Shown: positions 13,613 to 24,800, counted from the stretch's first letter. The stretch is 64,000 nt of DNA from Sarcocystis neurona (GCA_000727475.1 KL647314.1:898812-962811), one strand, 5' to 3'. Notes: generated by a model not told the origin, from the sequence alone. Numbers and translations are program-made.

Positions 13613-16527
13613 CTTGTACACACGTATGTATATACACATAAATATATATATATATATACGTATATGAGGAGTTGTTTACAGATTTCTCGTGGGTCCATAC
13701 ATGAAGGCCTCCAACGTACACCACACAAATATACAAATGTATATTTATGTGTCACGTATATACATTTATATGCGTGTATATATTCGGTCAACAAAAGAAA
13801 GAGCAGCACCAGCATCATCATCGTCGAAGAAACAACAGCAGTGGTGAGAAGTACGCGGAACAGTCAATGCTGCAAGAGCAGGAGCAGCCAGAGCAGTCAG
13901 GCGTATATCGCCGACACCTACACAGGCATCAGAAACAGTCCGCGTGACTGTCCTGGCAGGGCGGCATCACCTCGGGCAACGCTGCTGAGCAGCAGCAGCC
14001 ACGGGGCCACGAGCCACACCAGTCCAGGCTGCCTGCAATTCAAAGTGGACCGCGTCTCTTCGTCTTTTTTGGCGTCGTCGCGTCTCCGCGAAGCCACGGG
14101 GCGCGACTGGCCCGCTTGTACATGCACACGAACACAGCTATTAGGAAGACGAACGAAGAAAGAAACAGACAGAAGACAAAGCGAGACACCCACGCGAGCA
14201 CGAAGAAGAAGAAGAGATGAAGACAAAAAGAAAGCAGCACCTCCGGCATCCCCTGTCTCCACTCATATTTTGTTCTTCCATAGAAAAAGTGCCAGCTGAG
14301 GACCCCCGCACACACTCAGGCGTATGTGTCTATCTCTCTACATATATATATATATATTGTGCGGACGTATCTAGGTGTGCGTGTACGTCCGTACGTATGT
14401 ACGATTGTGTACATGTGTGTGTACACAGGAAGAAAGAGAGACAACGAATAACAGCAAAATGAAGCGTTGGCAGCAGGCTGTTGACTGCTACGCTAAGGCC
14501 TCAGATGTGAGTTGCAGAAGAGCGCCCGCCCTCCTGCAAATGTGTGAAGAAGACGAAGCCCGGGAAGGAGGAGGAGTGCCAGCAGCTTGGAGGGACGGCA
14601 GCAGCACAAGCACGACCTGAGATATAGCAGCAACTGAATTTGCCCCTTGCTTAGCAGGGGCCGCGCAGCAGCGCTAGCAGGTTAGAAGCAGGTGGCCGAA
14701 GCGTAGGGTAACACAGGTGGCTTCTCGATGAGAGGCAATGAAGCCCAGCGCCACCAGCACCAGCAGCAACGCGTTTACGAATAGAACAGCTGCAGCAGCA
14801 AACGCGCGACCAGCCACAGCAGCAATATGCGACCCCAGTCTATGTAAGCAGAATGCCACTTGTGCCCAGCAGAAGAGGCAGTGGAGAGATCTTGCGCAGG
14901 AATACGCGCAGCAGCAGCGGCAAACGGCGGCAGCGTCATCATCGTCACCATGCACCAGAGCCAGCAGCAGCAGCAGAAGCGGCCGCAGCAGGAGCAGAAA
15001 TGGCCGCAGCAGCAGCAGAAGCGGCCGCGGCAGCCTCACGGCGGCAGCAATATCACCTGCATGCCCCAGAGGCAGTAGCAGCAGCAGCACCGCCGTCACA
15101 GCAGCAGCATCACCGTCGCAGCAGCAGCGTAACCGTCGCAGCAGCAACATAACCGTCGCAGCAATAGCATCATTGTCACAGCAGAGGCAACAGATGCTAC
15201 CTGTCAGGCAGGCAAGTAACACCCAGCTGCTCTACCACGGCCCTTTGAAGTACTAACAACAGCAGCGGATATGTCCATGTGTGTGGGTGTGTGTGTCTGG
15301 CGATGCACTGGCAAGAGCAGAAGGGGTCCGGGCTGCAGGAGAAGAAGCAGCAAATTTTGTGCGTCAGTCGCATCAAGGGCAGCAGAGGAATACGGCTTCC
15401 TCGGCGTTGTTGTGACTCTCTATCTATACCTGTAACTACATATAGCTCTTTCTGTATCTGTGTGTATCTATATATCAGTATTTATCTTCATCTACACGTA
15501 TCGACATCTATCCATACCTACTATATCTGCCTACATATACATATATATATAGATAGATAAATAGATAGATATGAGCTGATACTCATGTAGGGGCACGCGC
15601 GCACGTACCTGACGGAACCCGAGAGAAAACCAAGCAGCAAACTCAAGAGGGTGACGCACTCCTGCAGAGAGAAACAGGAAGCGGGGTTGGCTCTTCTTCT
15701 GGGGAGAAGAAACGAATGCGGAATTTAAAGAAGAATGGGAAGAAAATGAAGACGCGGAAGAGGAAGATGACGTGGAAGAAGGAGGACGGGGAGAGACACG
15801 TGAGAGACGCAGCATTAGAAGAGTGAGGAGTTCTTCCCACAACATGCCGCCAGCCTCTTCGTCTTCCGTAGAAAAGAAGACTTCATCAAAAATCAAAAGC
15901 CGCACAGCGCCCAGGAGGTCCAAATGCCTGCATGCAGCAGAGGAAAGATACGTCAGCACATATATATACATATATATATATATGTGCAAGATACATCAGT
16001 GTGTGTATATATATATAGGTGTATATTTAGGGACTGATAAATACTGATACACAGATCGATATAAATCCAAATATCAATATAGCTACGTATATAGGTATAG
16101 ATATAGGGATGTACATATATGCGTGTAAACTAGGTACTGCAGTATGTGTCTCTATATATACAGGTATTATATAGATAATAGATGTAGAAAAGAAAAAATT
16201 GCTTACGTATGCTTCAGAGTATACGAGGAAGGTGTGTATATGTGTGTGTACAAAAGAGACACATACGGGCACAGCCGCACCACACACTGATACGTACAGG
16301 TAGATTCAAGAAGACATATATGCAGATACTCTCATAGTAGTCCTGTCTTTCTCTGGTAATATATATATATATATATATGTATATACATGTGTAGATGTAT
16401 TTGCACTTGCCTCTCTGCCTCTCTTTCTCTAACTAGACCGATATATATATATGTGTCGACTTATTTCTCTCTGTCTCTAGATAGACCTATATATTCACGT
16501 ATGTCAATTTCTCTGTCTCTGTCTCTG

Positions 16528-16559
<32 letters not shown>

Positions 16560-19500
16560 CAGACTTGACTCTGTGTTACTCTTCACATAGATGCGTATAT
16601 ATGCATGCAGACGGGAATATTTAGTCACTGCATTTGTAAGAGGATGTTAAAGTGTGCAGCATATAATCCACGCGCGTTCTGCTGCGCCTGCTGCACTGCT
16701 TCTGCAGCAATTTCTTGCATGCACTTCTCCAACATCATGTGCCCGTGCCTGCCGCCTCCCACCTCCCATAAATTAGCAGGTTTGGAGAAAGTATTGTCCA
16801 CGCACATGCAGGCATACATAATTATATGTACCTACACATGTTTTTCACACGTATATACATATATATGTATGTGTATACATACAGGAACACAAATATACAC
16901 TTGTACATACATACATCACATACACACATCTATTTATACCTGTGCAACTGGATACGAATGATTGACAGCATCCATCCACAGGCGACCCCTGCCAGATATA
17001 CGAGCTTTCGTATCCAGGCGTAGGGTGAAAGGAGAAAAAACGAAGGGAAACGCAGCAGAGAGTGGGGGAAGGAAGAGGAAGGCAGGAAGAAAAAATGCGA
17101 GACACTTTTCTGATATCCGGGCGTCAGGACGGTGGATTTACATATGAGTCTGCATACACACGTACACGCATGGATAGAAGCGTATATATATATATATATA
17201 TATATATGTGTACTACTATTCATTTGTATGTATGTATGTATGTTTCCAGAGAGAGAAGAGGAAAGTAAAAATGTGAAGAATAACTTGTACGTACATACAA
17301 GAGGGAGAGACAGATATATGGGGGGGGTAGGTGGACAAATAGATAGAACGTAAAGGCGAAAAACGAGGAGAAGGAAAAGAAAAAGATAAAGCCTTCTATG
17401 GCACTCCCTCCTCAGGCAAAGAGAGACATACACGCATATACAGAAGCATGTGGTGGTGCATACGCAAGTAAACATATACACCTATATATATGTATATATA
17501 TATGTATATAGATACAGAGAGAGAGACAGACAGAGACAGAGGGAGAGGGAAAAAGAGTGGAGAAGTAGAAGAAGCTTGTGCACCTACTTTCGAGTGAGTA
17601 AGTGATTTCTGAGCATCTTGGCAGTGAGGACAAGGACTTGAATATTTGGATCCGCATGCACGTGGCGCTGTTCGTTTTCTGTCAGCAGCCCGACTCTGCT
17701 GCAGGAGCATCCCGCCACGCTGGCGCTGCTTTCTGCAGCTGCTGCCGATCCGGGGAGCAGTTGCTGCTGCAGCTCTCGATATTTCTGGCTGCCCACAGCC
17801 GGCAGACGCGTGATATAAAGAACGCGAGGACCCACTGCTGTTGTTGTTCTGCTCTTCTCCCGCCTCCCTGCAGCAGCAACTGCAGCTGCTCCTGCCGCTC
17901 TCGCGCCTCGTCTACCCTGCGTCGCAGCTGCAGCGGCATCAACGGCAGCAGCAGAAGATAACAAGCCATGCTTCCCTTGCGGCGCTCCTGAAATCACAGC
18001 AAAACGCGCGCAGCAGGACGGACGAGCTACTCCTGACACTTGTCCTGTTGCCGGGACTGCTGCCATGCCCTGTGCCCCTGCTGTTGCAGCAGCGATCGTT
18101 GCTACGCGTTCTGGCGAACCTGCCGCCGCAGGTACCGCGTCTGCTGCTCCTGCCCTCCGTTCTCTTATGAGTGTAGTTGACGCTGGCGCTGAGGACATCG
18201 CTGCTGCTGCTGGTGCTGCTGCAGCCGTTGAGGCTCGGAGCGCCGTTGCTGCTGTTGCTGCTGCGGGTCGTCTGTCTGTCTCTGTTGAATCGAAGAGGGC
18301 AAAGCTGCTAGTTCCAGACGAATCACGTTTGGTCACAGGGGAGCAGCGGACGCAGCAGCAGTATTGAGCTGCTTGTTCTCCTGCGGCCCTCTGCGTGAAG
18401 CAGAAGCGCTTCCAGGAGGACGGCGCGGTCAACGCGAGGTGTATGTACACCAGAGCAACAAGGCTTTTCCCAGCAGATGCGGGGGCAGCCACAAACGCTG
18501 ACTCTTCAGAGAGAGCTGCAGCAGCAGCGACTAGTTGAAATTTGTCAAGAGAGAAAGGCACCGCTTCAAACAGCTGTCGCGCCTCCTCACGCATGGCATA
18601 AAGCCACGCGGCTCTTCTCTCGGTTGCTGTGGACCTGGTGCATGCCGAAGGGACAGAGCGACAAAACGTCGAAGAAGAAAACGCTGTGGAAGACGCAGAA
18701 GACGAAGCAGAAAAGGAAGTAGAGGAAGGTGATGAAGAAGAAGAGGACGTTGCAGATGACCAGGAAAAGGGAGAAGGGGACGGTAGGAAGTTCTGCTGTG
18801 ACAGACGCCGAGGCTGCTGCTGCTGCTGTTGTGGGTGTACAGGCACTCCACCAGTAGCAGCACAAGGGCAGGCCTGCTCCTCCTGCAAAATTCGTTGTAT
18901 CTGTGCGACAATGACACCGCCGCGCAGCAAATCCACATGCAAATTAACAGGGCGTATACACGATCGCATACCTGTTATATATATATATATGTATATATAC
19001 ATATATATGTACGTCTGCCGCGCCCTCCCTCTACGCGGACGTAAATATAGATCCCGAAAGATACACAAAGAGATATGTAATCATATCTATGTATGTGTCT
19101 GCGACGCCCTCCCTCTATACGCTTACCCAAATGCAAATTCTCAGAGATACACAGAGAAACGAAATTACACATATGTATATATATGCATATATATAGAGAG
19201 AGATGTATTGATTTATACACAGAGACAGACATACACAGAGTCACGCACGCGTACTAGCGTGTGACATATACCCGCCTACACGAAGTTACAGGCAGTCATT
19301 TACATATACGGAGGCCTATATAAACACGTGTGTGTACGTAGTGAGCTTAGGATTGTGACGATAATTCCCAGCCATATATATACATATATGTGTATGTGGA
19401 CAAATATAGAGGAGGATGTGTGTGATGACGTGATGAAGTAAACGGGTGTGACACAACAAATAATAAGGGAACGGGGACAGCGGCAGAGCTCGAGTCAAAA

Positions 19501-21896
19501 GACGCACAGGCATGGCAGAAGGCACACACACCGTCTCTACGTGCTCGCACCCTTCGAGTGTATGGATCCACGTACACATCTACGTCTCTATACGTACGTC
19601 AGCTCCCCATCAGAACAACAATATATATGTTTATATGTACACATACATATATATATATATATCGTAGTTACCCGTATTTGTGGAGACAGACGTCTTCGAA
19701 TATATAGACGTCTTCAGGCGTAGTTAAAAAGAACGACGTATATGCAGGAGTGTACACATGCACGTATGATAGGTATGCATACGTGTGGGGCCATAAGATG
19801 CTCTTGAAGTTCATGGCAGATACGTGGGCGCACAGAAACGCAGACTCCACGTTCTGAGAAGGTGCCACGAGAGAAAGAGAGAGAAGACAGGGGTGAGGCC
19901 TCCCTGGACGAAGGAGGGCAGCAGCAGCGGCGCCGGGTTTCTTTCGGCATGATGTCGTGTCTATCGCTCGTCGACGCCCCGGCCTCACCTGCAGAAACCG
20001 CGTTGCCGCTGCTCTGGTGGCTGCCCTTGGCAGCGAGGGCGACGGAGAAACGCGCATGCAGACATGTGTGCAGTCCTCTCCTGCAGAGGGATAGCGCTCT
20101 ACAAAGAGTGAGTCTTTAAACAAGGAAACGACTTCTCCCGCGAAAACGAGATCCTTTTGCTGCTGCTGTTGCTGCTGCTGCACCTGCCGTTCCTGCCGCT
20201 GCTGTTGTTGCTGCACCTGCTGCTCCTGCCGCTGTTGCTGTGGCTGCTGCTGTGGCTGCTGCTGTGGCTGCTGCTGTTGCTTCTGCTGTTGCTGCGGCAA
20301 CTTTTCCTGCTGCTCCTGCTCCTGTGCCTCCAGCTCCAGCTGCTGATGTTGCTTCTCGGTCTTCCCGTTCCTTCTCTTTCTCGCTGCGTTACCTTCTTCT
20401 ACTTCTTCCATCAGAAAACATGCCGTGTCTGCTGTTCTGCCGCCCCAAGCGCCTAAGGAGACCAGGTCAAAGGGGGTCATAGCAGCGGCAGCGGCAGCAG
20501 CAGCACTTTGACCGCGGTGGCGTGAAGAACCGCATGCCGTAACGCAGGGCGAAGAAGTACAAGAAGGAGGCGAAGGAGAATAATCGAAGGAAGTGGACGA
20601 TGAGGAGGACAGAGACGCAGACGAAGAACGCGAAGCCGAGCGAGATAGAAACTTCAACGAATCCGAAGAAGAAGAAGAATGCGACAAGGCATCGTCATCA
20701 GCATCTGACTCTGAAGACGGTGAAGAGAAGGGAAGCGACGAGGGCACAGAGGGCGAAGAAGAAAGAGATGAAGAAACTGACGCTAGGGGTAGGGCAGATC
20801 GAACTCCTCTGGATGTGGGCACCCTAGGCGAAAGAGCAGAATGCGAAGAAAACTGAGAACTGCCACATATTCTGGGCGAGAGTGTGCCGAGTCTCGAACG
20901 CCGTCGAAGCTGCCGCGCCGTTGCTGCAACTGCAGCAGCGGTAGGGTCCCGTGACGGAGCAGCAGCAGCAGCGGCAGAAGGCGCGAGAGCGCCAGAAGCA
21001 GCAGCCGGTGTATCAGCGCTGTCGTGGACAGCAACAGCAGCAGGCACAGACGTTGCCGCCGCAGCGTGAAGGCTATGCTTCTCTGTGCTGCTCCCCTGTC
21101 GAAGCACTTTCCTTCTGCTTCTGGCGGCGCTGGTGCTCCGTCGCTTGCTACTGCTTCTGCCCCTGCGGACGAGACTGCTGCTGCTGCTACGATATCTGCT
21201 CTTCTTGCGGCTTCTGCGGTCCTTCCTGCCTCGGCTTCTGCTGCTGCTGGGACGATGTCTGATGCGGGCGCTGCTCACGCTGCTGCTCGGGCTCACGCTG
21301 CTGCTCGGGTTTCTGCCGCGGCCGCCCTGGGTGAAAGTCCTCTTAGCCGTGCTGCTATCGCTCTTTAAATTTCTGGTGCTTCTATCGTCTGGACTTTCTC
21401 GCCTGTCCTCGGATGTTTCCCTGCTTCTGGTTTTCCTGGTGCCGCTAGTGCTCCCGCCCCGTCTCCCGTTCTTGCTGTCTTTGCTTCTTTCGCTCTGTAG
21501 GCCGCTCCTGCTGCTTGTGCTGCCTCTGCTGCCGCTTCTGCTGCTGGATGAAAGGTCTGACTTTGAGTGGCAGCGGAACGGAACGCGAGCTGACGAAAAA
21601 TCTCGTCTTCGCATTCTTTCGACTTCTGCGCTACTCTCTTCTCCATCTGCTGACGAGGTATCGCATTGTCTCGCCGAAGTTCCTCCCGTTGCCGGTTCTC
21701 TCTCTGCTCCTGAATTTCCTGCTGCAGGTACGGGAGGCCGCTGCTCTTCTGCTCTTTCGAATTCTTCATCGCGTCCTCTTCCGTCCGCTGCTGATACGGA
21801 TCTTCCTTCCTCTGCTGGCCCTCGTCGATTCTGTTCTGCTGCTGGTTGCTCTCTTTGCCGTGCTACAGCAACTCTTGTCTCCTTTGTTGCTGCCAT
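5520..21896 (-). CDS. Divergent Ski2/Mtr4-family RNA helicase, multi-exon
   Basis: Eight minus-strand exons can be placed: 21896-20103, 18882-17588, 15927-15609, 12581-11951, 10406-9899, 8003-7076, 6540-6476 and about 5960-5520. In order they carry family motifs: VAAPASAGKS (motif I), YITRLPAVGSQK (Ia), VGLLTENEQ and LVLTAKMLRNHL (Ib), IFDEVFF (II), FLFLSAG (III), RMLPALIFCFSRRQC and GVGIYHAGLLP (IV region), VLVSTEPLAAG (V) and EQMAGCAGRRGLD (VI). Introns 17588/15927, 11951/10406, 9899/8003 and 7076/6540 join in phase and rebuild the family alignment. The family unwinds RNA 3'-5' in the Ski (cytoplasmic) or TRAMP/exosome (nuclear) pathways. Subfamily is unresolved: Ski2 or a plastid ISE2-like protein are both possible. 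The join 15609/12581 is out of phase, so a short exon or different boundary is missing. The family's C-terminal end was not found. Confidence 0.85.
6476..6540 (-). CDS. Ski2-like helicase exon G: segment after motif VI
   Basis: A 65-bp exon between CGCAGCAG and TTC|GTAGTT. Its first two bases complete the codon left by exon F, giving RGLDDA-V-RVLLFEQG. This aligns with RGLDPTGTVILLCKG of Ski2 and is followed by SHLQRRM (family: DLHRMM). It is too short to be convincing alone; the phase and alignment agreement support it. It is the only ordinary-composition stretch in about 900 bp of AT-rich simple sequence. Confidence 0.65.
7076..8003 (-). CDS. Ski2-like helicase exon F: motifs V and VI
   Basis: Begins LGLLQVLVSTEPLAAGLRLR, aligning with the family's GLVKVLFATETFAMG.N.P but with several motif V residues changed. 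RAVIFSSLFKF follows. About 225 residues of Ser-, Ala-, Gln- and Glu-rich sequence then separate it from RRLLTAQEFEQMAGCAGRRG (motif VI, family QMAGRAGRRG). The codon GGA-TGC shows that the first motif VI Arg is Cys. The end is placed at GCAG|GTACGC, phase 1, because the following exon then restores the family alignment without a gap. Confidence 0.9.
8560..9195. repeat. CTG/GCT-rich intronic block
   Basis: Dense CTG/GCT trinucleotides, open on both strands, lie between exons E and F of the Ski2-like helicase. Those exons join directly in phase and in the family alignment (VEQMLE-LGLLQVLV), so this block is best read as intron. An alternative minus-strand exon cannot be excluded. Confidence 0.55.
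9899..10406 (-). CDS. Ski2-like helicase exon E: start of RecA domain 2
   Basis: Preceded by CTGCTGCTCTTTCCGCAG and ending at GAG|GTACAG, phase 0. It opens with RMLPALIFCFSRRQC, matching the LPA.(V/I)F.FSR..C signature of the Ski2/Mtr4 second RecA domain. After ~100 residues of Ala/Arg/Ser-rich insertion it carries ERELLRMEQQKTLQQLEELQ and then LLLRGVGIYHAGLLPIVRSL (family: L..G(I/V)G.HH(S/A)G(L/I)LP), and ends VEQMLE. Confidence 0.92.
10528..10665. repeat. 21-bp CAG-type tandem repeat
   Basis: About six imperfect copies of a 21-bp unit related to GCAACCGCCGCAGCAGCAGAA. On the plus strand it would read as QP.QQQK heptads. It lies in the intron between helicase exons D and E, which join in phase across it, so it is probably not coding. 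Confidence 0.7.
11440..11815. repeat. Diverged ~200-bp direct repeat
   Basis: Two related segments in a helicase intron share, in order, GAGACGCTAT, a TATACGGAAGAGTAC block and a TTAC(C/G)AGTTCA block. The copies begin near 11,446 and 11,662. The shared blocks are separated by TA-rich sequence that has expanded differently in each copy. Confidence 0.6.
11951..12581 (-). CDS. Ski2-like helicase exon D: spacer between motifs III and IV
   Basis: The exon begins after a strong polypyrimidine acceptor (TTTTTTTTCCTCTTCAG) and ends at an excellent AA|GTGAGTG donor, whose phase completes a Lys codon with exon E. It encodes Ala/Ser-rich sequence, then VSFFEESYLEAV, resembling the F..E.Y..A segment upstream of motif IV in Ski2/Mtr4 proteins. 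Poly-Ala, a QQQQQ run and a basic NRKRKKQQ stretch follow. The start phase (1 nt missing) does not fit exon C's end, so a further small exon is probably missing between 15,609 and 12,581, possibly in or near the assembly gap. Confidence 0.7.
12947..13554. other. Assembly gap (608 N) with matching flanks
   Basis: 608 undetermined bases. The sequence just before it (12,917-12,946) and just after it (13,555-13,585) is the same 30-mer apart from one extra T, starting AGCGTATATATTTCG and ending TATGTATGCATGTGC. Any protein frame drawn through the Ns is meaningless. Confidence 0.98.
14429..14843 (+). CDS. Two exons of a TPR-like protein, nested on the opposite strand
   Basis: Exon 1 (14,429-14,506) follows GTACACAG and ends at GAT|GTGAGT. 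It reads MKRWQQAVDCYAKASD after EERETTNNSK, which fits helix B of a first tetratricopeptide repeat (Trp4, Ala7, Tyr11, Ala14 positions). Exon 2 (14,744-14,843) follows ATGAAG and ends at TAT|GTAAGC. It reads NAFTNRTAAAANARPATAAI, aligning without gaps to the A-Y-S-N-R-A-A-(13)-A-I consensus of the next TPR (SGT/STI1-type). The intervening intron is phase 0 on both sides. The gene would sit inside the large intron of the minus-strand helicase between its exons C and D. Other exons were not found, so it is a fragment or a coincidence of GCA-rich sequence. Confidence 0.4.
14880..15215. repeat. CAG/GCA-rich block
   Basis: Interrupted CAG/GCA trinucleotide runs, open in several frames on both strands, inside a helicase intron. 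No frame shows family resemblance. Confidence 0.7.
15609..15927 (-). CDS. Ski2-like helicase exon C: motifs II and III
   Basis: A phase-1-nt start completes the AA|G lysine codon left by exon B, giving LLTRK-HLDLLGAVRLLIFDEV. Motif II reads DEVF where the family has DEVH, followed by a match to the family's D..RG..WEE segment. After a Ser-rich insertion, motif III reads FLFLSAG where the family has SAT, then HPLEFAAWFS (family: NA.EFA.WI). The end is placed at CAG|GTACGTG, but the frame continues into VRARVPLHEYQL, which resembles the family's RPVPL.HY segment, so the exon may run to about 15,575. Confidence 0.85.
16625..16819 (-). other. Ordinary-composition island in a helicase intron; possible exon
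   Basis: About 190 bp of balanced composition among AT-rich microsatellites. It is open on both strands; the minus frame contains MMLEKCMQEIAAEAVQQAQQ. It lies between helicase exons B and C, which join in phase across it through motif Ib to motif II, so it is not needed by that gene. It could be an alternative exon or a non-coding element. Confidence 0.3.
17588..18882 (-). CDS. Ski2-like helicase exon B: motifs I, Ia, Ib
   Basis: The acceptor is TTTTGCAG at 18,883-18,890 and the donor is AAA|GTAGGTG, phase 2. After a Gln/Ser-rich start comes FSLDKFQLVAAAAALSEES, the Q-motif-like helix of the family, then VAAPASAGKS with the Walker A Lys at 18,468-18,466. About 210 Ala/Ser/Thr-rich residues then intervene before YITRLPAVGSQKYRELQQQL (family: YTSPIKALSNQKF), VGLLTENEQ (family: VGLLTGD) and LVLTAKMLRNHL (family: LVMTTEILRSML). 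The large Ala-rich insertion between motifs I and Ia is absent from yeast and human homologues. Confidence 0.88.
19011..19135. repeat. ~79-bp imperfect tandem duplication
   Basis: Two copies of a GT(A)TGT.TCTGC..CGCCCTCCCTCTA..CG segment, starting near 19,011 and 19,090, in the helicase intron between exons A and B. Confidence 0.65.
20103..21896 (-). CDS. Ski2-like helicase exon A: RS-rich, Ala-rich and poly-Gln N-terminus
   Basis: About 598 codons open from an ATG at 21,896, with a stop only eight codons upstream. Residues ~90-280 are rich in Arg and Ser with RS/SR runs (for example RSRGRKDRRSRKKSRYRSSS). Next come Ala- and Ser-rich blocks, then TPFDLVSLGAWGG near residue 475, and a poly-Gln tract at ~520-585. 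The chosen end is a TTT|GTAGAG donor, phase 0, which matches the phase-0 acceptor of the next exon, but the donor is weak. No catalytic motif lies in this exon, so its membership of the helicase gene rests on order, strand and phase. A separate RS-type protein gene is the alternative. Confidence 0.55.
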
Positions 21897-24800
21897 CTTC
21901 CGGCAGGCCTCTGTCGCTCATATCTTTCTGTAGCTGATTTCTCTTACTCTGAAACTGCTTTCTACCTTTCCTCTCCTGCCCCTGCGGCTCGGTACTACTC
22001 CGGGGTTGCTGCCGGACGCGTTTTCATTTCTTCATCGAGCCGTCGTTTTCTTCGTCGTGAAGGCCTTTGGCATGCTTGCGAAGGTCGCGCCGCAGAAGCA
22101 CGAACAACATCTGCAAGAGGAAAGTCGGCAGCAGATGCAGACGAAGCAAAAAGCCGCAGTAGCAGCTGCAGAGGAGAACGCTTCACACTCCACAGGCGAT
22201 CGTACTTTTTTTTGAGAGGGGGACGCGGGCGCTGCTACGGCCCCGGGTTTTGAAACGCGACCAGATTCTGCTTTCTCTGCCTTGCGTGACTAGACCATCA
22301 GTGCGACTGCCGTATATCTCTCACTATCAAGGCTGTCTTGCTACACTACCTCCATCCAACTGCTTATTATAGAACGAAAGATATCAAGCCGTGGCTGGGG
22401 ATTTTATGTATGTCCGCGTCGTCTTCTACGTCCGTGGAAGTGTGCAAAAACACACGCAGTCACGGAAAATGAGAAAGGGAGGGCGACAGAAGGTGACTCG
22501 TAGGCTGGGTGGGACTGACGTGCATACGTTTTTGAGCGAAGTGTCTTTGGGGCCAGAAAGGATAAAATCACAAGCTGGATGGCGAAAAATGAGAGGTCTT
22601 TGCCTTCTTTGTGTGGCAGACGTTTTGAGGAGATTTCCTCTTTATTACTTCGTGCCCGCTGCAACAAGCTTTTGGTTCATTAACCTTCATTTCTCGAGAC
22701 CACCGAAACTCGGTCTCGTCAATACAGACAGACGGTCACACCTGGGTACTACAAAGAAACACTAACTCTACATACACGCAGACGCCCAAACAGATACGCA
22801 GATTTGTTGAGGTCTGAGGGCGCCTTTACACGCTTGAGAGAAAATGAATCCTGACGAAGAAGTCTCACGTGTTGAAGGGCGGAGTGTGTAACTCGCCACT
22901 GTGTCCTGCCGTGCTGACCAGGGTAGCTCATGGACTGCGCAGATTTCTTTGTGTTTTCGTCGCGGACGACTCTAGAGACGTCACACGATTCCGGGAAAAG
23001 AGTGCCTTGTGGCAGCACGTGTGTGGAAATAGAGTAGAAATTCCGTGTTACGTGAACGCGAAAGACTACAGACAGAACATATCAACTCAGCAGCACGCAT
23101 GCACCTGCATGCAACACGCCACACGTGCGATGCCACTAAGCGTTCAACAACAGCTGAAGACGCAGAAGGCGTGTCATTTTCTAATAAAGTGTGCGACAGT
23201 TTGCCGTACGCATCTGATCTGTGCGCACGCGTAGTTACGTGTGTCATGGAAGCGAGTAATTGTCTACCTCCACCGCTATCTGCACAGCTGCATCCAAGTA
23301 CATCCAGTGGTCAAATGCCGATTTATCGGGCTTGTATGTGTGCGTATACGTGCATATTTATTTATTTACTTATGCATAGTAGATAAGTTTCTTCTGCCAG
23401 TGTGTATTTGTGTACACGTGTGTAATTATACACATACACGTCAGCACCGTATTGCTCCGTGGACGTACGGCTGAGCTGCATGCGACTGCAGTTGAGTGTC
23501 GATGTTACCTGCGGCAACTCGAACACATCCGGCTGATCTTTACAAACGTAAGCGATCGAGATATATTTGCAGACTCAGATCAGAAGGAGCAGACATGGCT
23601 CTACGGAATCCTCGGGGGAAACATGCAGGCAGATCTCCGTGGTTTGGGTGCTGGGGAAAAGCGGCAGTGTCGTAGCTGACGTCACGCCCACATGTGATAG
23701 TGAACACCGCATCAATGTTTCTCAACAGCAGGTCGATATCACACGTGACGACGGAGTGGGCCTCATGGCGCCTGTGTCACACGACACAAACGTCCGTACC
23801 GCTATGGTGTCATTCACAGCTAAACAAACCCTGTATTGCGGAAGCGGATACAACAGTCAAGTTTCTATTCTGGACAATATATTTAATGTCTGACGGCTCC
23901 GAGTTCAGCAAATATTTCTCAGCCGTGACAACGCTACTGCAGCGTAGCGAAGAAGGAGACGTACACCATTTCTGCAGGTGAGGCTGACTCGGTGCAGACC
24001 CGCAGCTCAGCAAGGTCTCCTCTCACCTGCTGTGAGGAGACGTCAGGCTCGACGTATTCAATGCAATGGAAAAAAATGGCTGTATATCTAGCGAACACTT
24101 CACAGGAGCCGGACGTTAGGGGTCCCACTCGCAGGATTGTTCGCACGTCTTCACTGAGATCTGCTACCAAAGATCGGCCAACAGGGTTTGTACGAGGCGG
24201 CGCCCAACTCGTCTGCCCCCACGCATAGCTGGAGATCTTGTGAGTGCATCTAAACGCTTGTGAATGCAAAAACGTCAACTCTGGGACGTCAACACTACGG
24301 TAGAGTTTCAAAAAGATAGTGCGAGGTCGCTGGGTATTCCCCTTGTCAGCGTGTAGACGGTACTACGATTGATTAACCGGGTGTCCCTAGCCGTCGGTCA
24401 TAATTTTTGTCCAAGTGTAGTTGCCGTTCACACTTGCAACTGCAGTGTACCTCTAACTATGCAAAAATTGTGCACACTCTTGGTATACTAATAGCAACGG
24501 CGTTACAATGAAGAAGAAGTAGCGAGCGAAAGCGTAGGACACGCGGCAATTGTATTTGCGTATAAATACGCTGACAGCAGCAATACATAACTTGTTGAAC
24601 TGACACGATGTGAAACGCATATCATAGGTGAAAATTTTGAAAGTCAAAAAGTACAAAAACATTACCTCATTGTCTTTTCAGGTTTTGCAGGAATGAACTG
24701 CTACACTCGTTTGAATTACAAACAAGCGCATTTTTCGAACGTGCTGACTTTGTAGAGAAGAAGCAAGTCTTGGTTAGTTCTGGTGCACGCGAGTGAACAC

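Noticed and set aside
12842..14299. Long frames running through the N-gap
   Set aside because: Most of their length is undetermined bases; no biological meaning.
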